A DNA stretch of 17,352 bases, taken from assembly GCA_028565635.1 (NCBI GenBank), contig JAOXYB010021048.1, positions 1 to 17,352 on the forward strand, given 5' to 3'. A model generated the notes under the pieces. It was not told the origin of the DNA. It made no database searches and saw only the letters and a program-made list of their open reading frames with translations. A program made the translations under genes and the position numbers. The stretch comes from Phoronis ovalis (Eukaryota; Phoronida; Phoronidae). Shown piece by piece: positions 8,819-17,103 of this stretch (position 1 is the stretch's first letter; every line of letters begins with the position of its first letter).

Positions 8819-11800
8819 GTTCTGTTAGTTGTAATGAGGGCAGTAACAGTTTTGAAGATTGTTTGTTGCAACCATGTGAAGAGTTTCAAAATTCATGTTC
8901 CTACTGTCGACTACAAACTATCCACTGTAATCCTGATTACTGGGCAGGTATTCATGTAACTGACGTGGCACAGCCTAGTATAATTCAGCACGCAGAATTT
9001 ACAGATGCTGGAACTAATCATTTTCTTCACTCTGGAGCAAGTTTGAAAATAGATTACCTGCGGCATTCTGTAAGCCATCTCAAGATTGTTGCACCAAACA
9101 CTGGCATATTGATTTCCAAGTTTGATTTGGGTACCAGAGAGTCATTGACTAACATTGACATTTCTCTAAAATCTAATGGCTCTGGCAGTTACAATAATTA
9201 TGGTTCTAATGTTCAAGCTATTATCATTCGAGATTACTTTGCTGACATTCGACATTGTCAGTTCAAGAATGTTGCTGAAAATGTACCTTACCAAACCGTG
9301 TTAGCTAATGGTATACTTCTTCAACCTGGAATACCTAATGATATTTTTATGTCAAGAAAAACAACTCAGACATTTATGTGTAACAATGAGATGTATGCGC
9401 TTAGTAATGAGTTGAATTTAATACTATCTGGCGAAGGTTGGCCTAATTCAACGACTTCATGCATATTTCGTTTTCATGTTAATGATAATCAGAAAGTTGG
9501 TTATTCTTTCATGGCATTTTTTAGGGCTAATACACAAGTACGTCCTCCAAGTGAAGAATGCTATATTAGAGCTTTGGATAGCTTTAATGGTCAAAATGAA
9601 ACCATAGTTGATATTTCAACAAGTGCCACCTTATCTTGGGTTTCCAAGGGCAATTCTGTAACGTTTGAGCTTACACCCAATTGGGGGAATTGTTTTGGTG
9701 CAGTTTTGTTAAGATTTTTTGCTTTGCCATCCGATTATGCACCCAATGCAGAAAATTTGATTGTCATTGAAGATGTTTCAATTGGAGGAACGGCAAATAT
9801 GAGTGGCATAAGTATATTTAGCAGTGTTGCAAAAAGTGAAATTCAGCTTAACAGCATTAAAGTACTTAAAGGTAGCCGTTGCTCAACTGGTGTTTCCTTG
9901 AATACAGCTTTGAATAATTTTTTACTTACAAATTCTACTCTTGAAAACTGTGCAAATGGCATATTAGTAAATCAGTACAGTAGCTATAATGGAGTTGTAC
10001 AGTTCAGTAACTATGTTGTAAGAGATACAAAATTTTCTAACAGCTCCCAAGGTATTGATATAAATTTAAATCAGGTGACAAAATTTAACTTTTTGATTGA
10101 TGATTGTACATTTGCAACCAATCATCAGGCAGTAAATCTTAACATCAAGGAAAGTAACCAATCAGAGTTTAAAATTATGAACTCAACATTTCTAAACAAT
10201 CTAGAATCAATAATTGCTTTAAGTGGAAACAGTACGGAAATTCATCTAAATGTAATTTCTTCAGTATTTGATAATTCATATAAAGCAATACAAGAAAAAA
10301 ACCCTCAAGAACTGGATGGTATACAAGGGACAACTTCTGTAGCAACTAATCCGTCACTTAATTGGAAAGTTGAGAGTAACCTATTTAGAAACACAACAAT
10401 TGCAATAAGCTATATAGCTGGACATATAATACAAATTTTAAATAATGAGTTTAAGAATGTTACCGTTACTGGACAATCTTTAGTTCAGATTGTGGGGAAT
10501 TCCAGGAGTTTTATAATGGAAGGAAACCATTTTCAAGATATTGCAATCCAACAAGGGTTTCCTTTGGTCAGTCTTTATTTATCTGGCAATGCTACTGTTC
10601 GACAAAATGAAATCATTGGGCTAACATCTATGCCTTTTGAATATGGACAACAATGCACATCTTCTGGAGTTGATGGTAACACATCTGTTATTTTTCATAT
10701 TGCTGGGAAACCTCCATCTGTATTTCAGTTAAATGTGCTTAATAATCCTAACATCAGTTTCGAGTTATGGCTAGATGTAGCAACTCCAAGTGTTCAACTA
10801 ATTGACATCAGCCAGAACTTTTGGGGTCAGACAGATGATATTAACATCAAGTCAAGAATTAAGGATGGTCGACATCTACCTTTTTCTGTTATTGGAAACT
10901 TTTATCCATTTTACCTTTCACCACAACTGAATAATTTACAAGGGACATCAAATGATGGGTTTTCTCTGTTGCAACCTGATTCTGCTACATTTTCTGGTGG
11001 TCCTTTTGCTGGAGATCTTACCCTGCAAGCACAACACAGTCCTTATATCATTCTTAACCATATTGTAATTGGAAAAGGTAGTATTTTAACATTAGAAGCA
11101 GGTACTGAACTACAGTTTCTCAGTGGAGTTGGGATTACTGTTTATGGTCGTCTTATTGCAACTGGTAATGAAAATTCCCTAATTGTACTTAAACATTTGC
11201 CAAGGATTGAAGAAACATATTCACATTTTGAGCTGAGAATTGGTTGGGCAGGAATACAGTTTATGTCAGACAGTGATATATCTTCAGAAATGAGATATGT
11301 TTCAATGGAGAATATCTCCTATAGTACACTTCAGTGTCCTCCTACCCCAGTGGTTGCTATTCAGATTTTTGATGCATCTCCAGTTTTTGATCATGTGATC
11401 ATATCCAAGGCTTTATATGGTGTACACATAATTAGTACCAAAACTAGCTATACTTTGAGTGGCATTAGCATCTATAATATGGACTTTGGTGGTATACTAA
11501 TATCAGAGATGAATAATAATATCACACTAGAAAATCTGAAAATAGAACACATAGATCGCCTACATGGAGTCGTAAGAATGACGTTGCAAGAGTTTGTAAA
11601 CCAGAATATGCCTTCTCAAAAATTTCGAATTTCTGGTTCTTTTAGTTTTTGTGATGGCTTTAACAGTGATCCTGTGTTTGTTGAACCAGGAACACTAGCC
11701 ATATTGAATACATTTACTGCTAGGAATTTGAGGTCTTGCAGTCGTACATTTGCAACATCACCAGATTATGTCTTGGCAGTAAATGTGAGTCATCAGAACT

Positions 11801-11953
11801 GCTTAATATCTGAAGGCTTTAACTGGAATTTGTTTAACCGTAGTAGCAGATACAATCTCATCAGTGAGACAAATGAAGCCACTATTCACCTCACCAATGA
11901 ATGTATGGAGAAAGATATTGTCCACTTTGTTGTGCAAGCTCTGCCGAAATTGT
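8819..11953 (+). CDS. bark: bark-like exon D: end of SRCR, CUB-like module, second beta-helix repeat
   Basis: A 3,135-nt exon, residues 632-1676 plus one base. The acceptor is ATTGCAG at 8818 and the donor GT|GTAAGT at 11954. It opens with the last SRCR strands (SVSCNEGSNSFEDC) and then YWAGIHV, leading into beta-helix. At about 9361-9730 lies a module with four cysteines (contexts FMCNN, TSCIF, EECYI, GNCFG) and strands such as NLILSGEGWPN and SFMAFFRAN, which fits a CUB domain. A long helix region follows (for example LLTNSTLENCANGILVN, FLIDDCTFATNHQAVNLN, FKIMNSTFLNNLESI), closed by SQNFWG at 10813-10827. After it come SPYIILNHIVIGKGSILTLE and GITVYGRLIATGN, parallel to exon B, then WAGIQF and further helix to the end. 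Many N-x-S/T sequons support an extracellular, glycosylated protein. Both boundaries are phase 1, so removal would keep the frame. Confidence 0.93.
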
Positions 11954-12394
11954 GTAAGTATGCAGACTTAATTTTCAAAATCAATGCTCTAGTTCATGTT
12001 TTAACTAGATTTACATAGATTTCAACAGAAGCTAATCAAACATTTGAATCATATAATAATAAATAGGTGTTTGTTTTATAAGCCTACAATACCATCAGGG
12101 ATGGAAAGACATATACCTCATCATTTGTAACTTCTGGCATATCCAAACTAAGAAACGCATTTCAAGAGGGAAAGTTGTCGATACAGAGATATAGTACGTA
12201 GCCTAGATAAAGCTTCGGTCCTTACTTTTGTGCCAGGTTGGGATTCGAAAGTATTTCTTCCACTGCTTCTAGTCCATAAATTAATATTTACGGTTGCTTG
12301 TTCACTACATAGACTTTAAATTTGAACTGATTAGTCATACCATTATTTTTCATATAATATGAAGTATGGTAATATTTTTAAAAAACTTTTTCAG
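11954..12394 (+). other. Intron D-E (441 nt)
   Basis: A GTAAGT...TTTCAG phase-1 intron. Nothing is visible apart from AT-rich sequence and a good polypyrimidine tract before the acceptor. Confidence 0.85.
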
Positions 12395-12496
12395 TAAGTC
12401 GGTGTTCGTTTTCACATGACCTGTGCAACTGGCATTCTGCAAGTATGTACTCACCTACTGGTTACCAGTCAGTTTGGACAGCAAAGCCTACATTAG
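12395..12496 (+). CDS. bark: bark-like exon E: start of MAM/CUB-like module
   Basis: A 102-nt exon, residues 1677-1710 plus one base, too short to stand out as an open frame. The acceptor is a good CTTTTTCAG (12386-12394) and the donor TTAG|GTATAT. With the incoming T it reads LSRCSFSHDLCNWHSASMY, then SPTGYQSVWTAKPTLG. The 'C-x-F-x-x-x-L-C-x-W' pattern is the opening signature of MAM domains. Both ends are phase 1, matching the neighbours at 11953 and 13244. No stop occurs in this frame, and the cysteine spacing plus the fit to the next exon make it convincing. The donor is weaker than its neighbours, so occasional skipping is possible. Skipping would delete 34 residues without a frameshift. 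Confidence 0.82.
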
Positions 12497-13243
12497 GTAT
12501 ATATTTTAAGAATCAGTACATAGTAGAATTAATTATGCCTTTCTTTTGTATTGTTTGTTTGGCCAATGGGATGTTTGTTTAAGAAAAAACTATTTATTGC
12601 TGAGTGTGTATTAAAACGAATTGCAAAATCAGTTTCACACATTTTTACTAATCTTAAATATGTTACGTTTAGTGTTTGTTATGTTTTGTCAGCTTGTTTT
12701 ATAAATTTGTATTTATTTACTGAGAGCATTTATGGTAACCATTGTTAATTGCCACTGGAGTCTCCCACTATAATACCCGTGGGTAGTGTTTTTGGTGTAT
12801 CCTGATATAATTCACAGATTTGTCTCCTGCAGATTAGTTGATTGTCAGTCTATTGATATTTCTTTTGTTATTCAAATATATGTGGAGGAGAAATAAGCTG
12901 GAGGTGATTGAAGACTTTACAACATGAACTGTGCTAACATTTAAAAACTGTTTTTAAAGCATTCTGAGATTAAAATAGATTGGTAATAATGCCTGTGTTG
13001 AACAATAGCTGTGAATAGAAATTTTGTGGTATATCTAGGTTAAGAATTTCGTAATAATTTGGTCTTCTGAACAATAAGAACCTTGGGAAATAGCTCGGCA
13101 AAATGATTTTTCCAAATTTTGATGAACATCACATTGAAATGCAATTGTATAGGACACTCATCACATCTACCTAACTTTTCACGGCACACAACAATTGTGA
13201 TGACCGTTGATTATATTATTTTACACTATGTTCTCTAATTCAG
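12497..13243 (+). other. Intron E-F (747 nt)
   Basis: A GTATAT...ATTCAG phase-1 intron inside the MAM/CUB-like module. The open frame at 12551-12748 is short and hydrophobic with no domain signal; I regard it as chance. No repeats were noted. Confidence 0.8.
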
Positions 13244-13693
13244 GTCAACCATATGCCTGTGGTGGAAACTGTTCTTCAGTTTACATAATGACTGAGCAGC
13301 AATATCGAGTGCGGAGACAGATTGTCAACCCGAGCCCATCATCACCATCAGCTATAGACTGGAGACAAATGAATAATGCAATTCTGGAAAGTCCTGTTAT
13401 ACGACCAACAGATAGTGTCTGTAGCATTCGTTTTAACATGTTTCTTACAAGAAATGTCATTTTAAGTGTAAATGCCAATGCCACGCAAGGTTCAGGAGTG
13501 CATATAAGCTTGCAAAATTTTTCAAACTCTGATTACTACTTTTTATGGCAGTATCAAGAAATACAGTTTACGGAAGATTTACGTGGGCAAGACTTTTCAG
13601 TATTTTTTGTTGTATTCTATCCAAATGCTACCAATTTTGAGACCTATGGAGCAGCCCTTGACAACCTCTTTTTTATGCCTTGTAACAATAGTG
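13244..13693 (+). CDS. bark: bark-like exon F: body of MAM/CUB-like module
   Basis: A 450-nt exon, residues 1711-1860 plus one base. The acceptor is CTAATTCAG at 13243 and the donor GTG|GTGAGA at 13694. The sequence runs from GQPYACGGNCSS to ALDNLFFMPCNNS. Features that fit a MAM-type jelly roll are AILESPVI, the CSIRFNMFL strand, VHISLQNF, FLWQYQEIQF, the FSVFFVVFYP strand and the closing AALDNLFFMPC, similar to the 'ALDDIxFxxC' ending of MAM domains. Together with the preceding exon it gives roughly 180 residues, near the usual MAM length. In published bark descriptions the equivalent modules are called CUB. CUB and MAM are both beta-sandwich folds, so the exact name is uncertain. The module sits between the second and third beta-helix repeats, as the CUB-like module in exon D does for the second. 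Both boundaries are phase 1. Confidence 0.9.
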
Positions 13694-14049
13694 GTGAGAT
13701 TTTAAGATTATATTGTGTAAATATAGTACTGACCATAATTAGATAACCATCATGTTTACCACTGTTATAATCATCAACACCTGGCACACCAGTAAAACCT
13801 CTCTTGTAAGCTAGTCGTCATTATTATAGCTGGAATTGCCTGTGCAACTGATTTGAATCAGGCAGCAGAGTCGATAATTGTAATCTCTGATGTATTACTT
13901 CTGGTTTGATAGCTATATAGCTAGTAGCAATTTTTTACTTGATTTCTAGAACACCCCTGATAAGATTTTGTATTATGATTTTGTTGCAGTATGTTAAGGA
14001 AAAGGATCAACAGCAAGTCTTCTATTATCCTGTCTTTCTTCCATTTTAG
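13694..14049 (+). other. Intron F-G (356 nt)
   Basis: A GTGAGA...TTTTAG phase-1 intron. I see nothing in it beyond a clear pyrimidine-rich 3' end. Confidence 0.85.
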
Positions 14050-14877
14050 ATCAATCTTCTCAAGAGCTTGTCATCAGAAACATTCGATTCTTCAACAGTA
14101 TAAATACTAAGTTGGATTTCAGTGGTATCTGTATCTTAACGACCCCATCACCAATCTTAATATCAATAGAAAATAATAGATTTGAATTCATCAACTGTAG
14201 CTACCTGTGTGGTGCCATTCAACTGAATTTACAAAGGAGCAATGTTTTAATTCGCAATAACTATATAACTGGACACAACAGCACTGCCATTCGTTTGGAT
14301 GTGCAACCAAACACAGAAAATACCAACACTGTGAAAATAATACAGAATCATATCAGTTCTGGTTCTTCTGGTATATTGTTTGAAAATACTGGATCACTTC
14401 AAGAAAAGATAAACTTCATTTTGTCAAGAAATGTTTTGGAAGGAAACAGTCCAACAGAAACATACTTGATTAGCATATCAGGTGTTGCAGGAGTGATTGA
14501 AAAAAATTTCATAGCAAATAATATGCCTAAATATGCATACATTGAATTACTGTCACTAAAAGAACGATATACATTGTTAGAAACTGGAAATGGATACATA
14601 GTGAAAGACAATGTTGTTATATACAATACTGGTCAAGGAGGCTCGTGTGCTGCATACTGTTATCACACCAATGTCGACATGCATAATAATTTGTTTGTAA
14701 ATCCTGATACATCGGTTGAGATGCGAGTTAATACTGGTTCCTTGAAAGTTGTTAATGCAACAAATAATTGGTGGGGAAGCAACAACAGAGAGCTGATTAA
14801 CAATCGTTTACCTAGCACTGATGCTAACGTGATTTTTGAGCCTTTTTTTTCTACACCACCAAATATTTTTTCATTCA
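14050..14877 (+). CDS. bark: bark-like exon G: third beta-helix repeat
   Basis: An 828-nt exon, residues 1861-2136 plus one base. The acceptor is CCATTTTAG at 14049 and the donor TTCA|GTAAGT at 14878. The incoming G makes GAT (Asp), giving DQSSQELVIRNIRFFNSI. The peptide is beta-helix throughout: ISIENNRFEFINCSYLCG, VLIRNNYITGHNSTAIRLD, VKIIQNHISSGSSGILFENT, INFILSRNVLEGN, and a YIVKDNVVIYNTG strand. It closes with the cap ATNNWWGSNNRE (NWWG at 14766-14777) and VIFEPFFSTPPNIFSF. This is the third and shortest capped repeat and leads straight into the lectin-like domain, with no second short helix like those in exons B and D. Both boundaries are phase 1. A diverged copy of its 3' edge lies about 100 nt downstream in the intron. 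Confidence 0.93.
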
Positions 14878-14927
14878 GTAAGTGTTAAAAAATTTATCAT
14901 TCAAGCTCATTTACCAAGAATGTTCAT

Positions 14928-14970
14928 GTGACTTTTGAGCCTTTTCAGATAAATATTTTTCATTCAGTAG
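14928..14970 (+). repeat. Intronic duplicate of exon G 3' edge
   Basis: GTGACTTTTGAGCCTTTT at 14928 matches GTGATTTTTGAGCCTTTT at 14829, and AAATATTTTTCATTCAGTA at 14951-14969 matches AAATATTTTTTCATTCAGTA at 14861-14880. The copy lies about 99 nt downstream and lacks about 9 nt from the middle of the original. Its GTAAGT donor has become GTAGTA. Confidence 0.82.
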
Positions 14971-15298
14971 TATACGTGAAAAAAAAAATCTCCCTATTTC
15001 ATAATACTGTAGTTTGCAAATGTTGCCAATGCTTTGTAATAGTTGACTGTTTAAAAACTGGAAGTCTTGTATCTATTGTTTATGTAAAATTGGAGGTCAT
15101 TCATCATGGGCAAGTTGAGATGTTGAAAGAAATAATAATCTTATTTTAACCATATTTATCTCAAATTAGGCTTGTTTTGGTACTATACCTTCTTGAAATT
15201 TTATTTATATTTTGTTCTGTTCTATTCTGTTGTATTATATCTAGTATTTTATTCTATTGTATGTATTAAATCTGTTTTATTCTACACTATTATATTCT

Positions 15299-15343
15299 TC
15301 CTCCTCCTCCTCCTCCTCCTCCTCCTCCTCCTCCTCCTCCTCC
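15299..15343. repeat. (TCC)15 microsatellite
   Basis: Fifteen perfect TCC units lie in an intron, immediately followed by AG at 15344-15345. In the transcript this is a long polypyrimidine run ending in AG. Confidence 0.98.
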
Positions 15344-15530
15344 AGTCATTGGTGGCTTTTATTTGAGGAAGATCTCTGTATTGGGTATTTAATACAGTTT
15401 TGCCTCTGCTAACTTATCTTGCTGTTGTTGTTAATAATTTTGTTTATATATTTCAGTCACTAGCATCAAGTTCAAAATAATAATTTGTGTCTTGAAGTTG
15501 TTTATGTACATTTATGATTAACTACCATAG

Positions 15531-15631
15531 GTTCTACTAAATGCAACATTAGATGGAATGAGTTGCCATCTTCATGTGTGGCTTTTCTGGTTGGTGCACA
15601 AACATATAGCGATGCTGTTATTTCATGTCAG
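15531..15631 (+). CDS. bark: bark-like exon H: C-type lectin-like domain, part 1
   Basis: A 101-nt exon, residues 2137-2170. The acceptor is ACTACCATAG at 15530 and the donor CAG|GTGAGT at 15632. The incoming A makes AGT (Ser), so it reads SSTKCNIRWNELPSSCVAFL and then VGAQTYSDAVISCQ. The 'C-x-x-F ... TYSDAxxxC' arrangement is the first loop and first helix of a C-type lectin-like fold, whose canonical form is CYxF...W..A...C. The usual Trp before the helix Ala is replaced (TYSDA). Phase changes here from 1 to 0. The exon is far below the size at which ORF calling would find it. Its place directly after the third beta-helix matches bark, whose lectin-like domain is the last extracellular domain. 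Confidence 0.88.
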
Positions 15632-15952
15632 GTGAGTATATTAATGTTATTTCTTAGTGGCAATAAATGAGTACTTTCTATTTTTCTTAGATTTGAGTAA
15701 AGACACGCTCGTCATAATGTACTTTGAGGCTAGCGATGATTGTTGTGTATGCTTAATGAAGCGAAGCAATTGCTAAATTTTGCCATGTGGCATATCATTG
15801 TCTTGCTTTTTACAGCTAAAATGCATATTTTCAAATGTGTTTTATTCAAGTAATAGTTTGAGAGATACATTCTAAGAAATGTGTTTTAAGAGAGATGTCC
15901 TTTATGGGTATCCACTTGGTTATGGAGAACCTTGTGACCTTGTTTCTTACAG
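15632..15952 (+). other. Intron H-I (321 nt)
   Basis: A GTGAGT...TTACAG phase-0 intron in the lectin-like domain. Nothing else is visible in it. Confidence 0.85.
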
Positions 15953-16084
15953 AGAAGCGGTGGAAGTGTACTTCCTCAGTCTAGAAGTGATGTGAACATA
16001 GGGCATCTTCGTGATGTTACAAGATATATGAATATTAATGAAGACGTGGCATTTACATCTGTTTGGGTAGCTGCTGATGATGAA
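15953..16084 (+). CDS. bark: bark-like exon I: C-type lectin-like domain, part 2
   Basis: A 132-nt exon of exactly 44 codons, residues 2171-2214. The acceptor is GTTTCTTACAG at 15952 and the donor GAA|GTAAAG at 16085; both boundaries are phase 0. It reads RSGGSVLPQSRSDVNIGHLR, then DVTRYMN...VAFTSVWVAADDE. 'GGxLxxxxxxxxxxxL' following the first conserved Cys is the second strand and helix of the lectin fold, and SVWVAADDE replaces the canonical 'xWIGLxD'. Neither this exon nor the next contains an EPN/QPD motif or the WND triplet, so calcium-dependent sugar binding is unlikely and a protein-protein contact role is more probable. Downstream, the intron holds a small transposon-like insertion starting 31 nt past the donor. 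Confidence 0.88.
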
Positions 16085-17000
16085 GTAAAGTTTAAGACTT
16101 GAACAGCAAACTATCCAGTCTGAATAAATCCATCCATTTAAGTGTTCCGTACTTTCTTAATTACCATCCAGGCTTAACCATAGTCAATTTTTGTTGTATT
16201 CTTTCAATTCAACAAGAGTGAAATAATTAATATGTCATTAATCTTTTGCCAACCGAGATAAGCCTTTCTCTCTGCATGATCCATCATTGCCTACCATGTC
16301 TATTCTATCATTATTCTATCTACCACTTTTTGCTTAGTGGACTATTGATAAACTCTGGCAGGACAGAATGTGTGTGTGATTGACCCACTACCGGCTTAAT
16401 ACACTGATATACCTATAATTGTTAAGCTGCAATTTGATTGGTGTCAAGACTTTCATGACTCTTTATACAGAAATAAAAGGATTATTGTTCTTCTGCTTAT
16501 CGAGATAATAAACAAAATTTGCCTATGGTTAAGCCCAGATGTTAGTTGAGAAGGTACAAAACACTAACAGATGGATTTATTCAGACTGCAAACTATCTTG
16601 CAGACTAAATAAATAACCATTTTGCATACGAATGTATTTTATTGAAGAATCAATGTTTATATGGGATCCACTTATATGTACAGCTGTGTGTTATTGTAAA
16701 TTATATAAAATGTTATAAAAAGGCTTTTATTGCCATGTTAAAAAAACTCTTACTGAAAAGCATAAATAAAGACGTAACTGATTTTTAAAATATTTTGTAG
16801 AATTTGCAATCATGCTTATTGCATTTATCAAAGTATCCACAAATGCATTTGACCCTTTTAACTATTTATAAGAGTCATGTTATTAAATAAAATGATCAAG
16901 TCCTGCTGGCATATATATGAACCATTTATTTGTTCTGTGATTGATAAAACAAGTTAAACCAATTTCTGCTTTAAAATACAGGTTTCTATTTTTTCAATAG
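16085..17000 (+). other. Intron I-J (916 nt)
   Basis: A GTAAAG...CAATAG phase-0 intron in the lectin-like domain. About half of it is the MITE-like insertion at 16116-16588; without the insertion and one target-site copy the intron would be about 434 nt. The remainder is AT-rich, and its AATAAA motifs are not supported as poly(A) sites. Confidence 0.83.
16116..16588. mobile_element. MITE-like DNA transposon, 473 bp, long terminal inverted repeats
   Basis: The left end begins CAGTCTGAATAAATCCATC (16116-16134) and the right end is its exact reverse complement, GATGGATTTATTCAGACTG (16570-16588). With small indels, the similarity continues inward to about 16205 on the left and about 16500 on the right, including a shared GGCTTAACCATAG. 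The element is flanked by identical 9-bp direct repeats, CAAACTATC, at 16107-16115 and 16589-16597, the expected target-site duplication. There is no coding capacity inside. Terminal repeats near 90 bp with a 9-bp duplication resemble Mutator-like (MULE) non-autonomous elements, but the superfamily is an inference from duplication length alone. Confidence 0.88.
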
Positions 17001-17103
17001 GCTGGGAATGAATGTACGGTTCTTGATATCACAGACACCGATCACAATGTCAGAAAAGTGCCATGTACTGCTCTATATGCTGTTGTTTGTGAAAACTTAC
17101 AAG
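17001..17103 (+). CDS. bark: bark-like exon J: C-type lectin-like domain, part 3
   Basis: A 103-nt exon, residues 2215-2248 plus one base. The acceptor is ATTTTTTCAATAG at 17000 and the donor AAG|GTAGGT at 17104. It reads AGNECTVLDITDTDHNVRKV and then PCTALYAVVCENLQ. The ending 'C-x(n)-P-C-x-x-x-Y-A-V-V-C-E' is the standard closing strand of C-type lectin-like domains, where the last Cys pairs with the helix-1 Cys in exon H. The NEC and PC cysteines form the second conserved disulfide. It leaves phase 1, so the gene continues to the right. By family expectation the next exons encode a short linker, one transmembrane helix and a cytoplasmic tail. No such sequence is visible before the window ends. 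Confidence 0.9.

Larger units (their letters stand above)
14878..15530 (+). other. Intron G-H (653 nt)
   Basis: A GTAAGT...CCATAG phase-1 intron. It holds a duplicated copy of the end of exon G (14928-14970), a T-rich tract of degenerate TATTCT units (about 15200-15298) and a perfect (TCC)15 tract at 15299-15343. The open frames at 14928-15149 and 15172-15366 are this intron translated. Confidence 0.82.
2543..17103 (+). other. bark: Bark beetle/Anakonda-like gene, partial (10 internal exons)
   Basis: This entry is the gene span; its exons are listed separately. Ten exons splice into one uninterrupted frame of 2,248 codons plus one base, and every junction has a matching phase (1,0,1,1,1,1,1,0,0,1 in exon order). 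Domain order is CUB-like, beta-helix with NWWG cap (residues 420-423), SRCR, CUB-like, beta-helix with NFWG cap (1298-1301), MAM/CUB-like, beta-helix with NWWG cap (2100-2103), C-type lectin-like domain. In Drosophila, bark/Anakonda is a single-pass membrane protein of tricellular epithelial junctions required for septate junction maturation. The three capped repeats, SRCR and lectin-like domain fit that family. No start, signal peptide, transmembrane helix or stop lies in the window, so the gene continues on both sides. The assignment comes from remembered family architecture, not an alignment. Another SRCR/CUB/beta-helix surface protein is the main alternative. Confidence 0.8.

Noticed and set aside
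12551-12748. 65-codon cysteine-containing open frame in intron E-F
   Set aside because: Short, hydrophobic from T-rich DNA, no suitable splice sites in the required phase.
13281-13484. Minus-strand open frames opposite exons B, F and G (also 4315-4530, 4864-5055, 14399-14626)
   Set aside because: They are antisense shadows of well-supported coding exons.
15172-15366. Leucine-run protein from 15172-15366
   Set aside because: It is the T-rich tract and the (TCC)15 microsatellite read in one frame.
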